Shown: positions 44,240 through 54,574 of the stretch, one piece after another
Layout: every line of letters begins with the position of its first letter
How positions within the stretch are numbered: position 1 is the first letter of the stretch
From: Lactifluus volemus
Taxonomy: Eukaryota > Basidiomycota > Agaricomycetes > Russulales > Russulaceae
Assembly: GCA_022376515.1 (NCBI GenBank)
Contig: WTXI01000004.1
Coordinates: forward strand, 372,001 to 436,000
Direction of reading: 5' to 3'
Length of the DNA: 64,000 bases
Made by a program: the position numbers and the translations under genes
Notes under the pieces: generated by a model
The model's input: only the letters and a program-made list of their open reading frames with translations
Databases searched by the model: none
Told to the model about the DNA's origin: nothing

Positions 44240-45060
44240 CCGTGCAGCACGAGGCCGCAGAGGACGGTTCTAGGGCTGAGGCGTAAAAGCACTGTGGCCG
44301 AGGGAAATCGTGGCCCTTTCATCACGTTGATTTGGGGCGAGACGACAAGTCAGGAGCCTTGAGAATTAGCCAGGAATCACAGCGAGACAGAGGAAACGGG
44401 GGAGGAATCGCGAGAGTGGCGGGAGATGCGTACGAGTCGAGATTTCGAGGCCAGCCACGTGGTTACATCTCTTTGGGGCTTTTAGATATCGACTGTCCCC
44501 AGTCGATGCGCGTCGTCGTTGTCTTCGGAATGGTAGTCTTTGTCAACAACTATGGCAAGGTTGTTGAGGTCGAGGACACAGGTGACAGGGATGAAGGCGC
44601 GAGAGCGGGCGTGATAAGGGACAAGTCGAAAGGTGGCGTACCGAAGCTTTGAGACAGCTCCATTGATTTCGGCAAGACGATAAGAACCAGAGTGAACGAT
44701 TTTTTGCAGCCTAAGTCGGTCTCGATGGCTGAATTCCGAATGAGGACGAGGTTGCCTGGGTGAAAGGAGTGGTCACGGATGGTGTTTTGATACTGTCATT
44801 CAATGAGTCAGAACATGAAAGAAACCAAGGAAAAATGTCATGCAACGTGAGGCCACAGAGGGCGGGTCAAAGGCTGAGGCATGGTCGCATCATGGCCGAG
44901 GGCGATCGGGGCCCTTATCGTCGATAAGACGCGGTTGTAGCGATTTGGAAGCCTCAGAAAAACAGATAGAGTCACAGAGATCGATGGTAAGAGATCGAGA
45001 AGGGATCATGAGAGCGGGGAGGAAGTGTGTATGAATTGAGACTTCAAGGCCAGCCACATG
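44240..45060. repeat. Diverged direct repeat flanking a retroelement remnant
   Basis: About 225 bp at 44240-44465 (ending CCAGCCACGTG) resembles 44838-45060 (ending CCAGCCACATG), around 70% by eye. The second copy is cut at 45060 by TTAAGC-type element 2. Could be LTR-derived or a duplicated spacer. Confidence 0.4.
44482..44795 (-). pseudogene. Ty3/gypsy-type integrase C-terminal remnant
   Basis: The minus strand reads HSFHPGNLVLIRNSAIE, the characteristic segment after the integrase core in fungal Ty3/gypsy polyproteins. After a frameshift it reads SYRLAEINGAVSKLRYATFR and LVPYHARSRAFIPVTCVLDL, ending at 44482. The link between the blocks is partly deleted. No reverse transcriptase or LTR pair is visible. 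Relic of an old insertion. Confidence 0.65.
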
Positions 45061-45074
45061 CATCAGCAATTGTC

Positions 45075-45330
45075 CATGTTGCTTAATGTGTGCTTAACGT
45101 GCTTATTAAGCACGTTAAGCACAAATTAAGCACAAAACGATTAAGCAGGTTAACGCCACCCCGGTGCTTAATTAAGCACCATTCTGCTTAATTAAGCACA
45201 TGTTGTGCTTAATTGTGCTTAATTAAGCACAATATTAAGCAAAATTCCAAGAAGTTCAATTACCTTTTAAAGCAGCACTAAGCATCAAATTAAGCACATG
45301 TAAGCAATCTAAGCACAACATTAAGCAGTT
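45075..45330. repeat. Left TTAAGC array of element 2
   Basis: Very dense GCTTAA/TTAAGC motifs including GCTTAATTAAGCAC repeated three times within 70 bp. Confidence 0.85.
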
Positions 45331-45419
45331 TCAAGCACACAGAAGTATCAGGTAAAATTCAATCAATGATGAGCATAAAATAGTATATTCAGTCAACTAT
45401 ACTACAACATTAGTACACT

Positions 45420-47640
45420 ATCTATACTCTATCTGAGTGTGCATATGGCCTCTTCTAATCCACCAGCACCACCAGGCAATTGACAATGGAGGAGCAGTTG
45501 GCCACAGAGGCACTGCAGAGTCCCATGCAGGACCACCATGGGGAGGGGGGGGGATGGTATGCATGCCACCAACTGATGCCTCCTGGGCTGTGCTGCCGCC
45601 TTTGGCTTGTTCCTACTATGCATGTGGAGGTACCCCTCGAGGAGGGCTGTGTTGCGCACCTATACAGATGGATCAGGAGGTATGGATTCATGTTCCTCTT
45701 CAGAAACCACGGAACGAGCAATCGGGACAAGTGATGAGGAGCCAGGTGAATGCAAGCGATTCTGCGGAGCGTCATGAGGAAGGAGAGGATCGTCGAGACC
45801 AGATGATCTAGGTCAGGAATCTACACCAAACGGATTAGAGAACCCGGCAGGGTATCACTCCACTGGAGAAGTGTTGTGATCCCCAGGAGCGATCGGAGGT
45901 AAATCTAAATTGTAAAGGAAGTTCATTTTAGAAGGATCGACGGCGATCATACCAAGGAAAGGTGCGCACCTTGGGTTGGCAGCACCCCCGTTACTTCTTG
46001 TAACGACTCTGCACGAGTGTCCCACTGCTCCCAACAAGAAGAACTAGCTGCAGAACCAGCGGTACTCGGTCTTCGATCGGCTGAAAATGAGGCAGAGCTC
46101 GGGGAGGGTAAGACGGAAGGGAGACCATACTGGAAGCTCTGACGGTGGGATTGCCGCCACTGTGGGTAGCGCCGTTTGGCTGGATTTGTCAAGGCATAGT
46201 GAGAGGGGGGTTGTGCTGCTACGGCTGATCGTATGTTGGGATCGGAAAGATGGCGGCTAAGCGAACCGGGGTGTTGCTGGACAGGGAACGACTGTCGGGA
46301 CGAAGGGCTACCGCTGGGAGGGTGAAGGAAGCGTGCATGACGCGTCGGATCGTTGAGGGTCCCGGTATGAGATGGGGAAAATGTCGACCTAGAGATAGTG
46401 CTCGGAGCCGCGAGGCTAGAGGAAGCATCGCCGGGCTGAGAGACATCGGCGGAGGTAGTGGGGTTGGCTAGCCAAGGCTCTACGAGAGGGTCCTCGCGCT
46501 GATCCTGCGAACGACGTCCCCAGGCATGAGGCTAAACAGTAGTCCCTAATGACTAAGTGTGAACCGGCGTACACGACATGAGTCAGCTGAGCCCAGCGTG
46601 CTTCTGTGGTCTGCGGAAATTACCTTCGTCTTTACGAGGCCGGGATCAACGAAAGACAGTGTCCAGGTGAGTACCTACGATTAAAGATAGCAATGTAAAG
46701 TCCGATTATGTGGTTTCAACGACGCACGCGAGTAATGCATAAGTGGATAATATAAAACATACCTGACATACCAAAGCTTTTCCTTGATCTCCGGAATGGC
46801 CTCAAAGGGCCGTGCGGTTGAATGCGCACCCGCGCATGAGCAGGAGCTTGATTAGATACTGCGTGACGTCCCGCCCAGCAATATCGAGTCGCCTCATGAG
46901 ATGGAGTAACGCAAAGCCGTCATATACCGCAACGATATACATCATGCTGTCGACGACAACGCCGGCCGTCAAGCCTGCAGAAGTTAATCCTCAACATTGG
47001 CGCTGCTCTCCTTTCTTTTTGCGAGCCCTCCTCCTGCCGGCATCTCCATGACAGCCTCTGCCAAAAGCGAGGCAGCAACGGAAAAGACTCCGACGAAAGC
47101 CCTTTCTGTATGCACATGGTGACGCGGCCGAGGTAGGAATGGGGAGGACGGGGAGAAAAAGGTAGTCGAACGCACCTTGCGCATAAAGCGTCAGCACTGG
47201 GGAACCATCGCACCGAGACGGCGCCCTACGTGATCATGTGAAAGTAACCGAACGGAAGAAGATTGCGCCCGATCCATGCTGTCTCCGCGTGCAGTCCGAA
47301 CAGACATAGTGTAGCAGAACGATCGACGAGGCTCAGTTTGCAGTTTGTTATCTGAGCCCACAGGATTTCACAGAGGCAAACTTACCTTGAGGCCATCGGT
47401 GCCAGTGAGTCAGTGACCCCCCCCCCCTTCTTCCCTTCTTTACCAAGCTCGTCTTCAACGGCACGTCGGAGAGCATAGGCAATTCTGTCCCTGGCTGGTG
47501 CGAGAACGTCAGTAGGCAATAGTTGAGTCTGGAGAAGCCAAAGGGCAAGTGCGCAAGTCGAGTGGTCAACAGAGTGGCGGCGCAGGAGGAGTTGGGGCCG
47601 GCACCGTGACAGTGTGAACCCTCAGTGCCAGTGGGTAAAG
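45420..47640. other. Interior of TTAAGC-type element 2, no confident gene
   Basis: GC-balanced sequence with frames of 60-140 codons on both strands, none with a recognisable domain, good start context and splice pattern together. A C-run of 11 occurs at 47416-47426. Confidence 0.4.
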
Positions 47641-48029
47641 TGAGGAATACAAAAAAGTTAGTATAAGAAGTCAAAAGAAAAAGAAAAAACGCACCAAGGA
47701 CTAGACAAAGGCAGTCGCGGCGACAAGGGGAAGGCGGGAACGCTAAGACATTGCACGTGGTGCTAGGCACTTCAGGCCAAAACAGAAACCTGAGGTGGTG
47801 CCAGACAGCGAGAGATGGTAGAGACAGATGAGGCTAGGACATGGAGAAGGCGACACGGAGACGGAGGGGAGACAGGAGGCAACAGGTGGTTGAAGATAAA
47901 TGAGGCACGAAAATGCTAAGGCACGAAAGTCAACACCGGCATCATGCCAACAAGAATAAACAAACAACTTAGCAAAATTTTCACAAGTTGCAACATTTTC
48001 GGATTAGTTAAATTATGTAAATTACATTT

Positions 48030-48275
48030 GTTTGCTTAGCACAATTAAAAAACCCTTAAAATTTCATTACTTGCTTAAATATCTTAAGTGTGCTTAATGT
48101 CAGTCTTAATTGTGCTGTTCATACTGAGCATGCTTAATGCCAGTCTTAATTGTGCTGAGCATGTTGAGCCTGCTTAAGTTGCTTAATTGTGCTTAAACAA
48201 AAATTTCATCAAGCAAAATTAAGCAAAAAGGTAAATTTAAGACCATTAAGACTACTAATCACCATTAAGCAACAG
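48030..48275. repeat. Right TTAAGC array of element 2
   Basis: GCTTAA/TTAAGC motifs, including two tandem-like ATGTCAGTCTTAATTGTGCT-type units about 45 bp apart (near 48100 and 48140). Confidence 0.8.
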
Positions 48276-48290
48276 GGACAATTGCTGATG

Positions 48291-48766
48291 TGGCCGTCCT
48301 TACACCAGCAGTGTACGCAGGGCAGAAGCGCCACTTCACTCTGTGCATCCCATCTGCACTGTCCGCGGCCACACCTGTGTCAGCAGCAACATCCAGCAAC
48401 TCTATGTCATCACCATCAGCGGCGCACCTACTGTCCTTTGTTCCCCTTGAGGTGTTACCGTTCCTGCCACTCGGATCCAGAATCTGGCTTTGACCTTCCT
48501 CTTCCTTGGGGACCACACTGAGCATGAGCATTGGAGGGACACAGGGGTGTTCATGAGGTGCCTCCGGTCATGACCGGTCAGGTGCACAACCCCACGCCGA
48601 CCGATGAGAGCCACCCGACGGTGGCTGCAACAAAAAGCCAAGATAATAGATAGATGACATCACCTTTGGCCAGGAACCGGAGCGCAAACTGCCATATTGG
48701 GTAGGGTAAGTGTGGGTCCTGGAACAACAACTCATATTACATCTGCAAGCATTTACATACTAGTCA
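48291..48766. other. Spacer downstream of Tc1-type transposase
   Basis: Open for 67 codons on plus and 88 on minus, with no recognisable motif. Probably part of the original Tc1-type element body. Confidence 0.4.
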
Positions 48767-49939
48767 CTAGATATAACCACAATGCCTGTACCAGCCATGA
48801 ATGTCGGTGAGCGTGATGGTGTACAGAGTTCCAAGAAGGCAATAGTATATGTCAGCAAATGACATGGTTGTCAAGGTGAGGCGAGTGTAGTCCCCTTGGC
48901 GGCGAAGTTTATACTTCATACAAGAGAATGCAAGCTCAATGGGGTTGTAATCAGGAGAATATGGTGGCAAGAATTCACACCGCATACCCCTTACTTGGCC
49001 ATCAGCATGAATACAAGGGATAGCTATACTTGTGCACGCACCAAGAATGAATCAATTCTTGAATAAAAGAGGTCTTGTGAATGCGGCAATTGTCCATGAC
49101 AATGACTGAGTTTGGTCCAGGGAAGGGTTGCATGTGGTCAAGAAGGTTCTGGATGAACAACGCAAATGTGTCAGAGCGAAAGGATCCTTCTACTATTTCA
49201 CAGTGTAGGAATCCATCCAGTGAGATGGCTGGGAGCACTGAAAATCTAAAAAAGGGTGAGTAGTAGAGTTGTGTAAACAGCATGTCACTCACCGCTTTCC
49301 ACGTACAAAGAATGCCTTTCGTTGTGCTGGTAACCCCCGAATGGCCCACGCATGCCCACGATATGTTGTCCTGCGATCAACTGAGCTTTCATCAACAAAC
49401 ACCAGCTGGTTAGCATGGTATTTGCTTATGCGTGTGACATAGTCTACACGCTTCTCTGCAGAGCGTTCTGCTGCGATGCGTGTTATCTACAAGAGGAATT
49501 AGTCATTTTCTTCATCTGATACAGGGTACTATACTCACCTTCTTCATTGTAAATCCTCCACGACAAAGCATGCGCCAGATAGTGGATTTTGAAACATCCT
49601 TGCCACATGTGATAGACAGCATCTCCTGGAGTTCGTCAAGGTACATGTCTGGGTTATTTCGGATGGCACCAAAGAGAAACTAAATAACCATTAGTCCCTG
49701 GATGTAATAGAGAAGGTGTAATTACTTACCTCCAAGTCCACATCACGTAGGTGAACGCCCTTCTTTTGATGCTCCTTCTCTTCTTCAATTGTGCCATACT
49801 GGTTAAAATAGTTGAGTATTTGGCATACAGACCGCTTTGAAATCCCAGTATAAGTTGCAATAGCTTCTGGCTTCATGTCTAATGAGAGTCGAATAACAAT
49901 GTACCGGACATCAGGGGAGATTGTGTTGCCGCGTGTCAT
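48767..49939 (-). CDS. Tc1/mariner transposase, DD34E
   Basis: Predicted join(48767..48989, 49042..49245, 49293..49486, 49539..49679, 49730..49939), 323 residues; four introns of 46-52 bp all keep frame. The start is ATG 49939 (MTRGNTISPDVRYIVIRLSL). The N-terminal helix-turn-helix region (MKPEAIATYTGISKRSVCQI) binds the repeats. Catalytic triad: VFVDESS, VIVMDNCRIHK and SPDYNPIE, with 34 residues between the second Asp and the Glu, the Tc1-type spacing. The length is normal and no stop is seen, so it may be functional. It starts about 380 bp inside the right terminal repeat. Confidence 0.92.
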
Positions 49940-50139
49940 GGGAGAGGAGAACAAAGGGGTTTGAGCGCCAATTGCCTCATGGGTCGAAAAATGATCACAC
50001 AATGTAACAAGGCTCCATCGGTACCTTCAGTTACAGAAAAGGGATATTATCTTTACATGGTTATGACATATTAGGGGTGTTATTGTCAAATATGAAGGAG
50101 TAGAGGAGGTCTGTATTCTGACATCCACTCCAAAAATCA

Positions 50140-50322
50140 GAAAATTTCAACTCTCATTTCCCTTCCTCGGTCCATGTTAGATCTATTCTACTAATTCTTC
50201 CGATCAATTTGGCACCCCTCCGAGCTTCATATGTTGAGAATTCGGGGAGATATATGCATTTCAAAATTTATGATTTATTTTTTTATTTTTTAGGGTTGTG
50301 ACAACTCATTTGCAAAATACAA
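50140..50322 (-). repeat. Right terminal inverted repeat of the Tc1-type element
   Basis: Reverse complement of the left repeat; the outer 35 bp are exact. Confidence 0.85.
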
Positions 50323-51190
50323 TAAGGGTCTGGTGACGCTGCCTTTCAATATCATGAATGGAAAAGGGGGGACAAAATTCAATGAACAGATCCTCCAGCT
50401 GGGAAAGAAGCGAAAGTCCAAGTATATAACTCGGAGTGAAATGGGCGGACTCGGATGCCTCGAGTGAGCGAAGGGAGAGAGTAACGAGTCCCGTAGGAGT
50501 AGTTGTGAGTAAGGGCGATCCAATTGGAAGGGAAACCATCACTAGTGTGATATGGCGTAGATTGGGGGCTTGAAACGTTACAGGAAGGGCCACCTCGGCC
50601 CGGGGAGAAGAATCGATATACATGCGCTCCAGAACGGGGAATTGATCATCCATAACCCTGAAGAACTTCTCCATATTGTCATGGCAAAGGTAGATATGAC
50701 GCACGCGATCACGATGTGAAAGTGCGAGAAATATACCCGATTCATCTTCTGGTTTTATATCCCAACCAACTTCATAAGAGATGGTGAGTGGTAGTGGTGG
50801 TGAATGTGCGAGCATGTCTGCTACAGGCACACCAACGGTGCAGAACAGATGAAGATCGAGCCGGCATGGTGATTCAAGAATAAGATTTCGCCATAGTCGA
50901 CAAACATGTGCCAGTTTGTACCACCATTGGCGGTACGAAATAGCGACCGCTCCATTTTCATCGTAATAGTCGTCCGGATCTGGCAGCCGATAAAGGTCAA
51001 ATATGTTGAGAAGCACGTCATCATTCAGGATATGGATAGATGGAGGTGATCTATTGCCACGGAGCCCTTTTAATTTGCAAGTTTGTCAACAGAATGAACA
51101 GATCAGGGACACAAATATTTGGAACTCACGACCGGCGGCGAGCCTTCTAATGAAGGAAGGATAACTTGGGGTCAAGCAGAAAGCAGGCAT
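50323..51190 (-). pseudogene. F-box gene H, N-terminal half
   Basis: Join(50323..51066, 51130..51190): leader MPAFCLTPSYPSFIRRLAAG, intron GTGAGT to AAAAG, F-box HILNDDVLLNIFDLYRLPDP and WWYKLAHVCRLWRNLILES. The body breaks at the Tc1-type insertion, after ...ERQRHQTL. It is nearly identical to copy J over this part, so the gene was probably whole until a recent insertion. As it stands it could encode a truncated F-box protein of about 250 residues ending in element sequence. Confidence 0.85.
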
Positions 51191-51630
51191 TTTCAGAATT
51201 AGCGATGGCGTGGGTGAGGTTGAAGAATTCACGGGTTACACTGGCACTGGCAGTAGTGTGTAGGTCGCTCGCGGCGATGTTCAATCCTCGTATATTGGTG
51301 TATTTGGGCGCTGAATGATATCCAGATCGGACGCTGGCGCCTATTTTCGGGGTGTTTGGTCACGACTCAACCAGGCATTTTCACAGAGGTGAGCCACGGT
51401 ACTAATGACGTGGATGCGATTGAAAAGCGTACTGTAGTGTGTAGACCTCTTGGATGACCAATGCCTCGTTCCCGTGGTGGTGGCGGTGTCCTTGGCCAAA
51501 AGTGGGCGCAGACCTTTATCCAGAATTGGACACTGCCAGTAGTGTCCACCTTTCTCGTCATCATCACCGCCGTCGTCACCTCATTATGACCCACATCTCC
51601 ATTCCCTCACATTTACGCACTCACCTACAG
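51191..51630. promoter_or_regulatory. Upstream region of H
   Basis: The first 170 bp match the J upstream region at 58.66-58.83 kb. From about 51365 the sequence switches to the E-type upstream module (GCATTTTCACAGAGGTGAG, then GACCTCTTGGATGACC near 51447). The abrupt change at about 51365 marks a duplication breakpoint. Confidence 0.45.
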
Positions 51631-52080
51631 TATGCGCCTGGATATGGCGCAGACAGGTCAATCTCACCACCTTCAAACAGTTCAGGCTGTCCACCAAAGG
51701 ACCGAACCGCACAAAACGCCACGAATACGGAGCCCTGCTAGATAAAAAGTTTTGCGTTGTTTCTTCTCCCGATGATATCCAGCGAGGAATACTGTTATAC
51801 ATGGCTGCAAGGAGGTCGCAAACTGTTTTCACATTAGCATCACGACTTCGCCCCGTACTTCCATGGCGCCCCTGCAGCGCTCGCACCCACGAACGCAAGT
51901 GAAAAGAAAAACCACAGACAGAAGAGCGCTGAGAGTGGCGCAAATATCCGGTCCACGGCCAAGAAATGTTTGCAAGCATGTGGACAGCGGTCGCTGGCTA
52001 ACAGTGGCCCCCGTCCGTACCGTAAATCATGATATATTTGGTATGTATACTTTATATATGTGTGAAATACGTCATGACGA
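51631..52080 (+). CDS. Plus-strand partner gene, copy upstream of H
   Basis: ATG 51631 opens MRLDMAQTGQSHHLQTVQAV, then HQRTEPHKTPRIRSPAR and stop (about 37 residues), unless an intron is removed as in the 4447 copy. An exon-2-like stretch with the GTGAAAAG junction lies near 51900. Start codon intact here, unlike the E copy. Probably non-functional or truncated; family unknown. Confidence 0.33.
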
Positions 52081-52479
52081 ATCTTCTTTTCACGAAGTGA
52101 GATTACCTGGCGTACCGTACCGATCGCCGCTATCCTTGCCATTCTGCGTTCCCCTGCTTCTCCTGGGCCTTGGCCCTTACCCGCGACATCGGAAGTAGAA
52201 GGGCCTCTTTCTTGAATGCCCATGGACAATAACTTGGTCTTTTGAGGAGGGAGATTCGGGTGACTCATGAATATGCGGCCGTACCAGGACAGCTTGATGA
52301 GAAAGGCGACAAGATTGTTGACAAAGCCGAACTCGTCGCGCACGCGCAGGCTTTGCGGTGTCATGTGCGACAATCTTACGCTTTGTGGGATTTGGAGGAG
52401 GAGGTAAAGGATTGAGAGACGCCCGCAGGCTGGATCGCCATGGCGAGTTGGGCGTTAGATGTGGTCGCATCGTTCAGCA
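52081..52479 (-). other. Repeated region, second copy of 30111-30519
   Basis: Minus-strand frame open from 52470 to 52177 (MRPHLTPNSPWRSSLRASLN, Pro/Arg-rich). In this copy it has no internal stop, in contrast to the 30-kb copy. No domain recognised; possibly an exon of an unknown gene. Confidence 0.28.
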
Positions 52480-52960
52480 ATTGTCATAGACTTCGATGAG
52501 CTGCTTAGACGCTATCATTATGTAGGATGATCGCGCTGGTTGGACTGTAGTAAACGAGGTTGCTCACACAGTGGTTCGGTGACGACATTTGTTTTACAAC
52601 AGAAGCCCCCTCTTTACTTGATCTCGTCGAGTTCCAGACCGCATTGGCACGCTACAACGACACAAAAAACACAGGCACAAGTTATCTTAGTCTCACTGTA
52701 TGTCACGGGATCTCAAGTTGATTCAGTTACTGCCGCAGTAAACGTAAATGGCATAGTAATCGTACAGTAATCGTACAGTATATGCACATACATCACGGAG
52801 AAATGACATCACGCCCAGAAATTATAGTCAGGGAATCCGATGAAATGACTGCCCTTACAGATTAAACTGAAAGGCGTCTCACAGGGCTATGTCGATTAGG
52901 ATAAGCTAGTCGGGTTCCTTAATGTTGCAATATTGAGGATCTAGCGATCGCCATGAACAC
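52480..52960 (+). pseudogene. Exon-like fragment of unknown gene, copy 2
   Basis: Near-identical to 30520-30960, including DELLRRYHYVG-type sequence and, after the CACACAG acceptor, WFGDDICFTTEAPSLLDLVE. Same frame ends. Confidence 0.4.
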
Positions 52961-53057
52961 GAGAGTTGGTCAGTGTGAAAAACGAGCAGTTGAATTAAGA
53001 CCTACTTTTCTCCACGATCAAGTCCGTTCTCGCAGCGCTCACAAGTAGTACCTAGGA

Positions 53058-54574
53058 TTATAGATCCACCAAGCTCAGGTTCACGGGATGGCCTGCCACC
53101 TGTCGTTCATCGACGAACGCGGTAAGTACGTCCTGATTATCGCCTCCTCCAGAATATTCAACCTCTTCAAGGTTCGGCAGGAGCTCCAGCGGTGGCTCTC
53201 CATCGTGAGATAGTAAGGAATCTAAGATTTTGCCAATGAGATCATCTTGTACACGAATAGTCTTTGCGTTGGTGAACGGCCTAAGAAGTTCACGCCACTG
53301 TCTTCGGTCGACATTGTCGTGCCTTTCTGACGAATATTTGTGCAGTTGGAGACTGAATGTGACTTGCTCGACAGCAGAAAGGACTGGTGAAAGTGTACCA
53401 AATAATTGCGCCGCAGACGCAACTTGCCAGTCGAGATGTCTGCAAGTGACCCGCAACCATAAGGGAGAGTCCTTCTGAGGGACCGCACGTAAGGAAATGG
53501 TAAGCTCGCCGAAAGCTACGTGGACAACAGTAAATCTGAGGTTCTCGGATGTTTGCATGAACTGCAAGAGGTGCGGGGAAGTAAAGGAGAGCTGATTAAA
53601 AAGAAAGACATGAAGTCTGTTGAGGGAAGGGGCACTGATCCGAGCCATAAGACCCTCCAAATATCCAACCGTACATTGCAACACAAACAAGCGTAAGTTA
53701 GGAAGGTTGGTCATGTCCGAGGTCTGGCGCAACTGCCTTTCCACATCACGGTTGGGAACAGGGCATTTAAATTCAATGCAAAGTTTCTCCAGCTGAGCCA
53801 TAAGTGAAAGCCGGGTAAGTATATAACTTGGAGGGAAATAGGCGGATGCCGGGATATCAATAAGCAAGAGAGTGACAAGCCATGTGGCAGAAGTTGTGAG
53901 TAAGGGTGATCCAATCGGAAGGGAAGCCGTCCACAGTATGAGATGACGTAGATTGGGGGCTTGAAACGTTACAGGAAGGTCCACTTCGGTCCCAGAATGG
54001 ATATACATGTGTTCCAGAATTGGGAATTGATCGTCCATAACCGCGACGAACTTCTCCACATTTGGGAGCTTCCAAAAGTAAATGTGACGAACTCGATCAC
54101 GGTGCGAAAGTGCGAGCGATATACCCGATTCATCTTCAGCTGATAACCTGCGAGTAATGGTGTCATAATCGATGGTGAGTGGTAGAGGTGGTGAATGTGC
54201 GATCATGTCCGCTACAGGCACATCATTGGTGCAAAATAGATGAAGGTCGAGCCGAGATGGTGATTCAAGAATAAGATTTCGCCATTGTCGGCAAACATGT
54301 GCCAGTTTGTACCACCAACGTTGGTGGTGCCGAACAGTGACCGGCCCAATTTCACTGTCATATTCGCCCGGATAGTATGCAAGCCGATAAAGATCAAAGA
54401 TGTTGAGAAGGACGTCATCGTTAAGGATATGGTGTCGTCTATTGCAGTTGAGCCCTATTAATTAGCCAGTTTGTGAACAGATCAGGAACAGAAAGATCGT
54501 GATTGGTATTGCTTACGCCGGCCGAGCCTCCTAATGAGGGGAGGATAAATTATGGTAGAGCAGCAACCAGGCAT
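53058..54574 (-). CDS. F-box domain protein, copy I
   Basis: Predicted join(53058..54454, 54517..54574), 484 residues. Leader MPGCCSTIIYPPLIRRLGR, 62-bp intron (GTAAGC to AATAG), F-box HHILNDDVLLNIFDLYRLA and WWYKLAHVCRQWRNLILES. Ends PVNLSLVDL. It is the duplicate of copy F within a larger segmental repeat. Open throughout. It has CTNDVPVADM where others have CTNGVPVADM. Confidence 0.82.

Larger units (their letters stand above)
45061..48290. mobile_element. TTAAGC-type element 2
   Basis: 3.2 kb. Ends CATCAGCAATTGTCC (45061) and its complement (ending 48290) share the CATCAG terminus with element 1. TTAAGC/GCTTAA arrays lie inside both ends (45075-45330 and 48030-48275). Flanks again show TG. 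The 47.65-48.05 kb stretch matches 39.2-39.59 kb of element 1, so the two are diverged members of one family. No transposase is encoded. The middle (45.4-47.6 kb) has several short frames without recognisable features. Confidence 0.72.
35640..50322. mobile_element. 14.7-kb Tc1/mariner-type element with nested insertions
   Basis: Ends are perfect inverted repeats for the first 35 bp (TTGTATTTTGCAAATGAGTT... at 35640; exact complement ending at 50322), with similarity continuing for roughly 180 bp. TA flanks both sides (35638-35639 and 50323-50324), and joining the flanks restores F-box gene H in frame. It encodes a DD34E transposase (48767-49939, minus) near the right end and a Zn2Cys6-like protein (35900-38172, plus) near the left end, convergent. 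Two TTAAGC-rich elements and a Harbinger element are nested inside. Without those two elements the core would be about 6.8 kb, still large for the superfamily. Confidence 0.87.

Noticed and set aside
51840..52373. Minus-strand 177-codon frame with a hydrophobic end (LFCLWFFFSLAFVGASAAG)
   Set aside because: The apparent membrane segment is antisense to the partner-gene exon-2 region, and the frame is interrupted in the duplicate at 29.8-30.4 kb.
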